Shown here: one piece after another, positions 56,205-64,000 of the stretch | Numbering within the stretch: the first letter of the stretch is position 1 | How the letters are laid out: every line of letters starts with the position of its first letter | NCBI GenBank assembly: GCA_026119935.1 | Contig: JALRMH010000001.1 | Span: 620,001-684,000, forward strand | Direction of reading: 5' to 3' | Origin: Endothia cerciana | Lineage: Eukaryota; Ascomycota; Sordariomycetes; Diaporthales; Cryphonectriaceae | DNA length: 64,000 bases | Made by a program: the position numbers and the translations under genes | Notes under the pieces: model-generated | What the model saw: the letters and a program-made list of their open reading frames with translations, nothing else | What the model was told of the DNA's origin: nothing | Database searches by the model: none

Positions 56205-59059
56205 GGATCCGAAACCCTGCAGGGCGTCCGCAATCTCGGGGACAACCAGCCGGCCAGCTAACCTTATGTATGCAGGAAACCCTTGTATGATATCTGGCGT
56301 TCGATGGTCATATCGACAGGACTCGTCTGCGCGATGTACGCGTGGAGGTTGGAGCTGGGAGAGAAACGTTACAGCCTGGGCCCATCCGGCGCTTGGGGCT
56401 TCCCAGGGTCCCCGACGAGATGAACTCTGCTGGGACGCAGGCGGCGGGGCTCCGCTAACTGGCTCGGCCGAGAGGACGACAGCCTCACCGGTGGTGTCGC
56501 ATGCCCCATTTCGTCGATACGGACAAAGCTACCGGGTGGCAATCACACGGCGCTGACACAGGGCATGGACGCGAACACGTTCCAGGTTTCCTCGCCGTGG
56601 AGATCATCTCAGCATTACGCACCCCTCCAGGATCTTACCGTACCCCGTGGTTTGGCCAGCGGCGGAGCCCGGAGACGAAGCTGGCGTTTCTCGATCAGAG
56701 GCAAGGAGGCAAAACCGGGACGGCCCATGAGGAGCAAACGATGAACAGCCCACCCTTCACCATCCATCTGATGTCGTGCGAAGAGCGCCACCATCGCACA
56801 ACCCCCGCGTCCAGGCATTGATCGGGTTGTCGAACCAGCTACTGTATCCTCCCACCGGTCGTCCTGGAGTAACGCGGAGCCCTCGACTACGGCAATGTGG
56901 ACAGAGCCTGAACCGCCGTCGTGTGCTACTGAGCCGAAACCGGGTGAGTTCACCTGCCCCTGGACCAGCCCGCCGGCTATGCCAATAGCGGAGAGGCCAT
57001 GGCCTGCAGGAGTGGTAGCCGACCACGGTGGCAGTGGGCAGCAGCGTCGTGCCACCTTGGCTTGGTTTCTTTCTTTTTCTATCATTCGTCGCATAGGGCC
57101 TTATGCAGTATGCCGGTCTGCAAGCCATCTTTCTGACGTCTCACCCGCCGGCCAAGCAGAACACGAGCCCGCCCGGCTGGACTGAGCCTGTCCCCCCTCT
57201 GGACCACTCACGTCCCGCCCACGGCTGCGCATAGGGCTATAAAGAGTGCTATATCTTGTGTAACCTTCGAGCTCGACCCTGGTTGGGCTGCGATCGATCT
57301 GCGCAAGTTGAGACGAAGTAGCGGTCTCTCGTGTAATCCTCCACCGTCTCGTGCCTGACTTGCCACCACAGCCTGACAGACGTCTTCATGCCTACTCGTG
57401 CGTTTCCATGTCACCACCGGGCACGCATGGTCCGGGTAAGTCTGGCGTCTCACGACTCTGGGCATTGTACTCGGCTGCAGCCCTCCTCCGTCCGGTGTAT
57501 ATGCCCGTTACTTTGGAGAGACACGACAAACAGCCACGAGCAGCTTACCCAGCGGGGCACCTGCACTGCTTCCGTCTGGACTGGAGCAGTCTCCTTCGAG
57601 GGACATGCGTCATCGCTCCAGCCTCGATCTCAGGATGTGAAATTGACACCTCCTGCTTGCCTGTCCCGATCAGGCCACCACGACTCATCCCGGGGTCCTC
57701 GACGCATGAGAGTCGACCGCTAGACTGTCCCGGTCGGTGATGTCGATGGCAGATCCGGCACGTGGAGGCGATGCAATCCCGGGTAGATAGGCTCGCGACT
57801 GCAGAGGCACCCCCGCCAAGAGTCAAAAGGAACTTCTGCGTTGATCACGGCAAGAATAAGCTTCCTCCCTGCAGTCCCTCTCGCGCCGGGAATGACACTG
57901 CCGAGTCACGCAACAACCCTAGTACTGTATCTCGCCCGGTTTGTCTCACGGCCAGGCCGAGAGGAAGCCACCAACATGGAATGGATCATCCGCCACTGCA
58001 TAAGCTACAAATGCCACTCGGTCCGCATGACCTCTCGGAAGAGGAAAAGTCGAAGCGTTTTCTGGGCGTGCTAGAGGCCCGGCTTCGGCGTGTCGCCTGC
58101 GGTAGCCTTCCAATATCTCGATTAGCCGGTTGAGTGAGATGCAACTGTTGGCAACCCCATCCTCCCCGCCTGGGGCTGCACGTCGGATCTGTTGCACACC
58201 AAAGCATGCCTCCCCCCCCCCCCCAGGTACAGCTCCCCCATCCCAATAATGAGACAAACGGGGCAGGATTCATCAACGGCGACGGGTATAGCCGTCTTTC
58301 GTCATCTTCCTGCCGCGGGCCCAGGTGAGTCCTACTTCATAGGTAATCATGTATACCCTTTCCTTGCCAGACCGCTCCCACCTCTAGCGTATCTCGGGGG
58401 TCACTTAGGACTCTTCACAGCATTGGCTGATTCGTGGATTATGCAGTCCGACGCTATACAGATCAACAGATCCCAGATTCATGGGGCCCGCCATTGAGCT
58501 AATCACTGCCGTGCCACGGCAGCACAAGCTAAGTAATTACACGTATAAGGGCTTTGGTAGGGTTTTGTGTATTTTTTTTTTTCCCGGCGGCCCACAAACA
58601 CCTGAAGCTTTTGGCACACGGAAGCGGGTCTCGGAAACGGGCCCAAAGTACATGGTAGCCACCCCCAGGGACGCTCATGTACCAGTCATGCCGTCGTCCA
58701 GGTTTCTAGCACGGTATTATAAAGGCAGCCAGGCTAATGGGCTGAACAAAAAGTGCTTAAGTAGGAGGTCTTGAGCCCCGAATACTGGACCTGACCGACT
58801 GGCCTTGTCCTTCCCTTTGCAGCCTCCGATTTCCTGTTTCTAGGTCGATAGAAAGCAACCTCGGCCTCGAGCAAGGCTGAAGCAATATTGGTTGCTTGAT
58901 TGGACGGTTTAGTCATTCAGTATATTACGCTTCCCCGGAAGCAGCAGGTTTCTACATAGTAGCTCTTGGTCAGTATTTGCAGGATACGGCACCCAAAAAG
59001 CGCGTGCTTGGGCGGTTATGTATGGCGAAGGGCTTCATCAAGGTCATTTGCGAACCATG

Positions 59060-59245
59060 GAGTCTCGCCGCAGGGTGTGGCTCTTCGTAACATGGCACCT
59101 CGCAGGGCGGCTTGGGCTCGCAGGGTGACTCCGGAAGGTGTGGCTCTTCGCAAGGACCTTCGTAGACCGGCTCAGGCTCGCAGAGTAATTCTGCGATGTT
59201 TGGCTCTTCGCCTGCATCTCCGCAGCACGGCTCGAGACGTTGTGG
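59060..59245. repeat. Minisatellite, three degenerate ~60–63-bp units
   Basis: The anchor TGGCTCTTCG recurs at 59078, 59141 and 59201 (63 and 60 bp apart), with matching blocks such as GGCTCGCAGGGTGA between them. Unit lengths are multiples of three. The minus strand stays open across all copies and encodes Cys/Pro/Glu-rich 20–21-residue repeats (ELLCEPEPVYEGPCEEPH, SPCEPKPPCEVPCYEEPH) within a 140-codon frame, 59392–58970. A start, splice signals or domain are not evident, so whether it is an expressed repeat protein or a remnant is open. Confidence 0.8.
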
Positions 59246-59459
59246 TTGGGCAATGGATGTTGCGATGGGCATTTGGGTCGCTTGGACAGAGCAGACCTCT
59301 GAACTCCATGAACTGATCCGGGGGTTGACCGGCAGAGCCGTCTGTCTCCAATGCTGATTGATCAGCCATTGCAAGAGATCTCGACGTGGCAACCAGGCCC
59401 AAGCTCGCTACTGATCCGGATTCGAGTCCACCAATGGACTCCATCGACAAGTCCCTCGA

Positions 59460-59886
59460 AGTACACCGGCCAGACTTGCAAAACATACATCGATCGTAGA
59501 GATTCGACCCCGTTTTCATGGTGCGAGGACGACACCACCCCGAAAGACTGGAGGACCATAATTAGTCCAAATGGATGGACTAGTGCTGATATCGGCATAG
59601 GCTTTGTTCAATATTTCAATAACTGTACCAAAGATCGAACCTCTAGGGTATGGTATAACGGTTGTTAGCGCTCGGCGGCTACCTGCGAGTCACGTTTCCG
59701 GCGATTTTCGAGTTCTATTGCAAGGAACACAACATTGTAACCGTGTGTATGCCTGCTCAATCGTCTCACATCCTCAGAATACTTGACGTTGCGTGTTCGA
59801 GACCGTTAAAGCGGGCGTACGGCCGCTTCGTGACACATACCGCCAAGGAGGGACTACCTTCTACTCTTCAAAGACACGTTCTTTGA
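59460..59886 (+). mobile_element. Fot1/pogo-type DNA transposon relic (DDE transposase fragment)
   Basis: Two plus-strand frames carry the C-terminal catalytic part of a Fot1/pogo (Tc1–mariner superfamily) transposase. The first has DDTTPKDWRTIISPNGWTSA and IGFVQYFNNCTKDRT, matching the family's 'PKDWxIxxSxNGWTSxxxGxxWxxxF' block. After a frameshift the second has FEFYCKEHNIVTVCMPAQSS then ILDVACSRPLKRAYG. The expected second catalytic Asp in 'LDGHxSH' reads LGGYLRV, so Asp is replaced by Gly; the third, in LDV, remains. No N-terminal helix-turn-helix, first Asp or terminal inverted repeats are recognisable. The copy is therefore dead and truncated. Confidence 0.8.
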
Positions 59887-60622
59887 GGTTCTTGCCTAGG
59901 ACAATATTGAGTCCGGTTTCTGAGGGGTAGGAAGTATCCCATTCGGCCCGGAAACCGTTATATCGAAGCTGGGTGAAATCTTACGGACTCCGACGCCTCC
60001 AAATGCGTCTAGAATAGATACCGCACCTTAAATACCAAAAACACCGTCAAACCCGATAGAGGCCCAGTCTCAGTCTACTCTCTTGCAACGAGGATCTCTG
60101 AACATCAGAATAGCTCCCCGACAAGTACTTTAGCGGCTGTAGACCATTCTGCAAAGGGTACAAGAATGATAGTGCACAGGTTAGCTCCTGTCGAGGCCGA
60201 GTGCGCCCAGCTTCGAGGGGCAGATCCATGCTAAGCCAGCGCCCGGGGGACAGAAAGACCCAACTAAAAGATGGAAAGCCACTTGGTTTCCAAGAATGAT
60301 AGTACATACGGGACTTAAAGAAAGGAACTGGCGACGCAGATATGGGACGAAGGGCGTCAAAATGGTGTTCGCGTGAGGCGCGTAGAAACGCGCCTGAGGC
60401 GCTGTGGCATCTGCAACGGGACCGTGCACAATGCGAGAATTCGTACGGTAGAGATAGACCTATCTGGGGAAGAGGATTCCGAGTAGTTTCAGTTGATCCA
60501 AGGCGTCGTGGTTGAGTTATGTAGCATCGTGTCCGAGTAGTATCGAGGAAGTGCCCAGCTCTGTGTACATATATACGTTACCACTACTATTAATATACCT
60601 GGAATTTTCTAAACAAATTTAC
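59887..60622. other. Stretch between transposon relic and HET pseudogene
   Basis: About 735 bp. The 3' end of the transposon may extend into it. A short direct repeat CAAGAATGATAGT occurs near 60160 and 60290. No gene is supported. Confidence 0.45.
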
Positions 60623-62465
60623 CTAACGCTGGAGGGAAAGTAATCTCGAAGATGTGTTGTACCAGACGTCTCTAGAGAATACCGTGAAGAGATCCGATCC
60701 TGACGGGGCATGAATCCATCTACAACTTTTTCGCTCTCTAGTTGTACAATGCCAATGCGTTCTGAGATGCCATTTCTTGACCAGACGACCAAGCCGTAGC
60801 GATGAGCAATGAATGACCAGACACTCCAATTTCTGTGTACGTAGTACCTCGCCTAGACCCCTATCAGTTGCAGTATCGGGCGTGCACAGCAGAGGCCAGA
60901 CAATCTCCAACTTTCCTCTGTTTATCTGATGTGTAGCCGCAAATCGGGTGCTTGGGGGAAGACCGAAAAAAGACGCACTCAGATCAGCTTCGCCTGAACT
61001 TGTTCCCTTCATAGACTTTCCACTCTAAAAGGAACATTCCGATGACTTCAGTTTCGATGTACAAAAACTGCGTGTAGCCCAAATCTTCCTAGGTTCGTCT
61101 CGAGGTAAGCGTCGCTGCGAAGGATTCGTCGACAACTACAAGTCTGCCATCCGTCTTCTGTAACTGGACTGGGACTGCGAATTTTCCTTTCGATGCTAGG
61201 CCCGAGCGACCGGTGTGATTTTATTCGGTGGGTGTCTTCCAACCAGCCCAGGACCACGAAGGGAAGCCAGGCCTTCGAGTTGCGGCGCTGCTTGATTTCC
61301 CATTCCGCCGTGGGCGCCACAGAAGTCCCCAGAGAAGCGTGCCAGACACATCACTTAGATCATAACAGCTGGGCTTGTCATCGTAGCTTCTACCGGCACC
61401 AATGTAGTGTCCCTGCCAACAGAGTGGTATTCCCCAATATTGCTGTATGGATGGATACAAATGAACCAACGACATGAAGAGCTCTTGAACTGCGTTTAGA
61501 ACATCAGACTCATAGGTCAATTCTCGGTTCGTATATTACGTCAGGTGGCTTACGAGTACGCACTGTGTCGCCCCGCTCGGTCCTCCAGGTCGGCCGGATA
61601 GGTTACCACCGTACTCGTTATCTAAATCTTCGTCGAAACATTCAGGGCGTAGCATGTACCCACACCCAGACACCGCTTGTTCGTCGGTAAAAACCAGAGA
61701 GCGGCGAGAGAAAAAGCCTTCTTGATAGGTCCAGGCTCTTTGTCTCCATTTCGGTGCTTCCATGGGACCCTGAGGGTAGCTAGCAGCGGATATCCATGTC
61801 GTTCCGTTTAATGTGATCCTTGGTTGTTTGATGCGCGGCTTTTGGCCCACACCAGGAAGACCATATGAGGCTCTGTTTCCGGGCTGCAGCAATCATTGTA
61901 ATAGTCGCCTGATGATCTCATGATTAGCATAAGCAGTTTTTATATTGTTTGTTCGTTCAAGCAACGTACATATGGTGCCCATCGAGGACAATTGTTCTGT
62001 GATACCATTTTGACTTCGTTGGTTGATGCAGTACTGATCAACCCATAGATAGGTATTGAAGTCCAAGTTCGAGAGTGACCTTGATCGCATCTTGTATCGT
62101 ATTAGGACTTTCCTTTGCGAGGGCGAGGCATTCAGATGTTGTTGCGTGGTTAGAAGTACTGGCTGTTCTTGCTGGTAGCTAAGCGCAGCAAATTTTACGT
62201 TGCTTGGGGGGAGCAATGACCGATCGTGCCTTACGGTCAATGACTTGAAACCCAGGTATGTTATGCGCCTCACAGTCTGAAAGGGCACAAGGTTCGCTGT
62301 GGTTGTTTTGGCAGTCAGAGAGCCATTCCCTGATGATGCTGAAATCGATAGATTTTGTCGTGAAGTAAACGATGTTGAGCCTTTTGCCGTGTTCCGTGAG
62401 GTTCTTTGGTGATAGGTGTACAATATAAGGGGGAGGACACTCATTATGTCAGCAGCTGGGCACAC
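60623..62465 (-). pseudogene. HET-domain (heterokaryon incompatibility) protein pseudogene
   Basis: HET-domain blocks occur in order on the minus strand: FAALSY (expected 'ALSYVWG', with VWG missing), then LWVDQYCINQ and EQLSSMGTI. After a 61-bp intron-like segment (61969–61909, donor GTACGT, GCTAAT branch point) come ATITMIAA, RASYGLPGVG, WRQRAWTYQEGFFSRRSLVF, then RELTYESDVLNA, QYWGIPL and FPSWSWAGW. HET proteins trigger programmed cell death after incompatible hyphal fusion. Damage: a 4-bp CTAT duplication next to LWVDQ; the block NTIQDAIKVTLELGLQYL is out of frame; IAA and NRASYG are in different frames; and a TAA at 61538–61536 stands where Gln is expected. Further frame loss follows FPSWSWAGW. 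An intact gene with unusual splicing is unlikely given the nonsense codon. Confidence 0.72.
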
Positions 62466-63894
62466 CTTAACTACCTTCTGGCCCTCTGGCCTTCTGGCCC
62501 TCTGTTTCTTCCTTTCCTTTCTTCAGACAACACCAACTGAATTGACTGATTCTTCTCATCATACAGACCAGACGTTTGCCCCAGCCCCTTGATACTTAGC
62601 CGCGTTGAACAAACTGGTGAGGGCTGAGCGGCCGCAGGACAGTGGCCTGCGGATGTCTGACCGTGGGGCATGGCGCATCAAAACCTCGCCAGAACGCGCC
62701 AGGACCCGGTCCGGTAGTGGCATGTCTTCTGCCCTGCGCGTGTAGAGCTCGTGGGTTATTTATTTATTATGACAGGGCTACGATCTGGGTGGTACCTTGG
62801 TGACGCGCAGCCACATTGCTCTATTGTACCCACCAAAGTCTGCACGGAGGCAGCCAGCAGCTTGGCTTCGACAACCTGCGCACGCTGCCCAGGTGGAGTG
62901 CTGTGGCAGCCTTGTCGATTACGAACACCCTCGTCACCAATCAGCTCACTCCAAGGTGTTTATCGAACCCGTGAGCAAAATCCGTCGGAGATTGCAGATC
63001 CCTATGGATCAATGCTAGCAGGCACATCGCAGGAGCACACAGTAATGGACTGAAGTCAAGTTCATGGTTGGATTGCTTTGAATTTTGATCCACTGCCCCC
63101 CCCCCCCCCCTTCTCAGTACTCTTGTCTGACAGCTCCTAGGTAGGTATCACAAAGACTTGTCCATCTCTGACACACAGTATCATTGGTAACACGAAAGTC
63201 AACAAACAACCCGGTCCGAATCTTCTCATCCATCCTGTACCATCTGTCATCCTGCCAAAGGTAGCAATTAAGATTGCCCGAAGCTCTCGACTCCCGGGTT
63301 CTGGACAGCCATGGGAATAAAGATTCTGGGCAAAAAACAACAACAACAAAAAAAAAAAAAAAAAAAACAAAAAAAAAAGGGCATGATGCCGAGAATCGAA
63401 AGTGAGGCAGGTGCCTTCCCGGATCAACATAAAGACAGCAAAGATTTTGGCGTGTTTCTTTTGCACGATCCCTCTTGCAGTTCCGTTCTGCCCTGCTGTG
63501 AAGATTGCTTCCCATCTCGACATCGAGAAAGCCAGATAAATGAAAACAAGTCGTGTTGGGTAAGCCCTCCTTTTGTCCGCAGAGGCACACGTGATTTTAT
63601 GTATGCGGTATAGGCTCATGCGAAATGAAGTGTGAACGCCCGCCTGCGGATTCCTGGTATCTTCTAACAGGCCGATCCCCCTTGATAAACTCCTCGGAAA
63701 AGATAATGCATGTTTCCTTCTGTGTGTCGTAATGTGTATTACACATGAGATTCTGGTGAAGTTGAGTTGAAAAGCGTTCTCTTTCGGGGGAAAGCCTCGT
63801 CAAAGAATAGAAGCCCGTCCTTCAGAACGCCACGCCGAATGTCATGCCGTATTAGCGCGCCCGCAGTCAGTACCATTCATGTTGTTTACATCGA
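62466..63894. other. Intergenic region at the right end
   Basis: About 1.4 kb. Upstream of the HET pseudogene is a 16-bp direct repeat of CCTTCTGGCCCTCTGG (62474–62504). There is a run of 15 C at 63096–63110 and an A-rich tract with CAA units at 63332–63378. Open frames crossing the A-rich tract are artefacts. No gene is supported. Confidence 0.5.
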
Positions 63895-64000
63895 TCACGA
63901 GTCAGCCAGTTTGGCGAAATGTTTGGACCAGATCCAGCCGACCAGATCGTTTGGATCGTCCTGGTTTTTGGCGAGCCATAATTCACCCTTCTCAGCGATG
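63895..64000 (-). CDS. C-terminal end of an unidentified protein gene, cut by the right edge
   Basis: The minus strand has an open frame from the edge to a TGA at 63897–63895 encoding about 34 residues: IAEKGELWLAKNQDDPNDLV then GWIWSKHFAKLADS. The balanced globular composition (Trp, Asp, Lys, aliphatics) and a normal stop suggest a real terminal exon. The fragment is too short for a family call. Confidence 0.5.
   Translation of the reverse strand, partial: IAEKGELWLAKNQDDPNDLVGWIWSKHFAKLADS

Larger units (their letters stand above)
54292..58950. other. Long velB upstream region without supported genes
   Basis: About 4.6 kb in which I find no convincing gene. Overlapping frames up to 233 codons are Pro/Arg/Ser-rich artefacts of GC-rich and repetitive sequence. 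It contains a CAGA/CAGG microsatellite, a CCAT microsatellite, a run of 13 C at 58212–58224 and a T-run near 58570–58583. Velvet genes often have long regulatory leaders, so the proximal part is probably promoter and 5' UTR of velB. Confidence 0.55.

Noticed and set aside
55855..56556. 233-codon open frame on the plus strand upstream of velB
   Set aside because: It runs through the CCAT microsatellite and GC-rich noise; the peptide is proline/arginine-rich without any motif.
63332..63378. A-rich tract as the poly-A tail of a LINE
   Set aside because: No reverse transcriptase or endonuclease frame upstream on the plus strand and no target-site duplication found.
1..64000. Secondary-metabolite gene cluster around velB or the HET relic
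   Set aside because: No polyketide synthase, NRPS, terpene cyclase, P450 or cluster transporter is present.

Overview
The window is nuclear DNA of a filamentous ascomycete (Pezizomycotina, probably Sordariomycetes; species not determined). Support: genes are split by short GT–AG introns, mostly 50–100 bp, with CTGAC/CTAAC-like branch points. The gene set includes a fungal velvet regulator (VelB), a HET-domain relic, a Fot1/pogo transposon relic and an RRM–YTH protein. There is no bacterial operon structure. No secondary-metabolite cluster, CRISPR array or rRNA was seen.

Left part (1–28 kb), conserved housekeeping genes separated by large gene-free stretches: an RRM–YTH m6A-reader-like gene running off the left edge; proteasome beta-6 (PRE7) head-to-head with the six-exon PI 4-kinase STT4; an FLC/TRP-like membrane protein; a MutL homologue of the Mlh2/Pms1-like type without a visible endonuclease motif; and a DxxxD-type cation diffusion facilitator.

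Middle part (28–48 kb): a degraded, unrecognised coding remnant at 29.3–29.9 kb; ADE8 (purine synthesis); a 936-residue low-complexity conserved-looking protein behind a long pyrimidine-rich leader; RIB4 (lumazine synthase); an orphan gene with a clean TATA box; ACL4-like (ribosomal protein L4 chaperone); and a Pol4/Pol lambda-type DNA polymerase convergent to it. PRE7, STT4, ADE8, RIB4, ACL4 and POL4 form no shared pathway; the order looks like ordinary fungal synteny.

Right part (48–64 kb), where accessory and decayed features concentrate: a tRNA-Asp; an archaemetzincin-like pseudogene with two nonsense codons and several frameshifts; the six-exon velB gene with a very long upstream region rich in microsatellites; a minisatellite encoding Cys/Pro repeats; a Fot1/pogo transposase relic; a HET-domain pseudogene; and the C-terminal end of an unidentified gene at the right edge. 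Two of the nonsense codons are C-to-T changes in CpA context, as repeat-induced point mutation (RIP) would produce, though ordinary mutation could also give them.

Exon limits were set by hand from splice signals, reading phase and protein-family expectation, not by alignment. Family calls rest on motifs recognised by eye.
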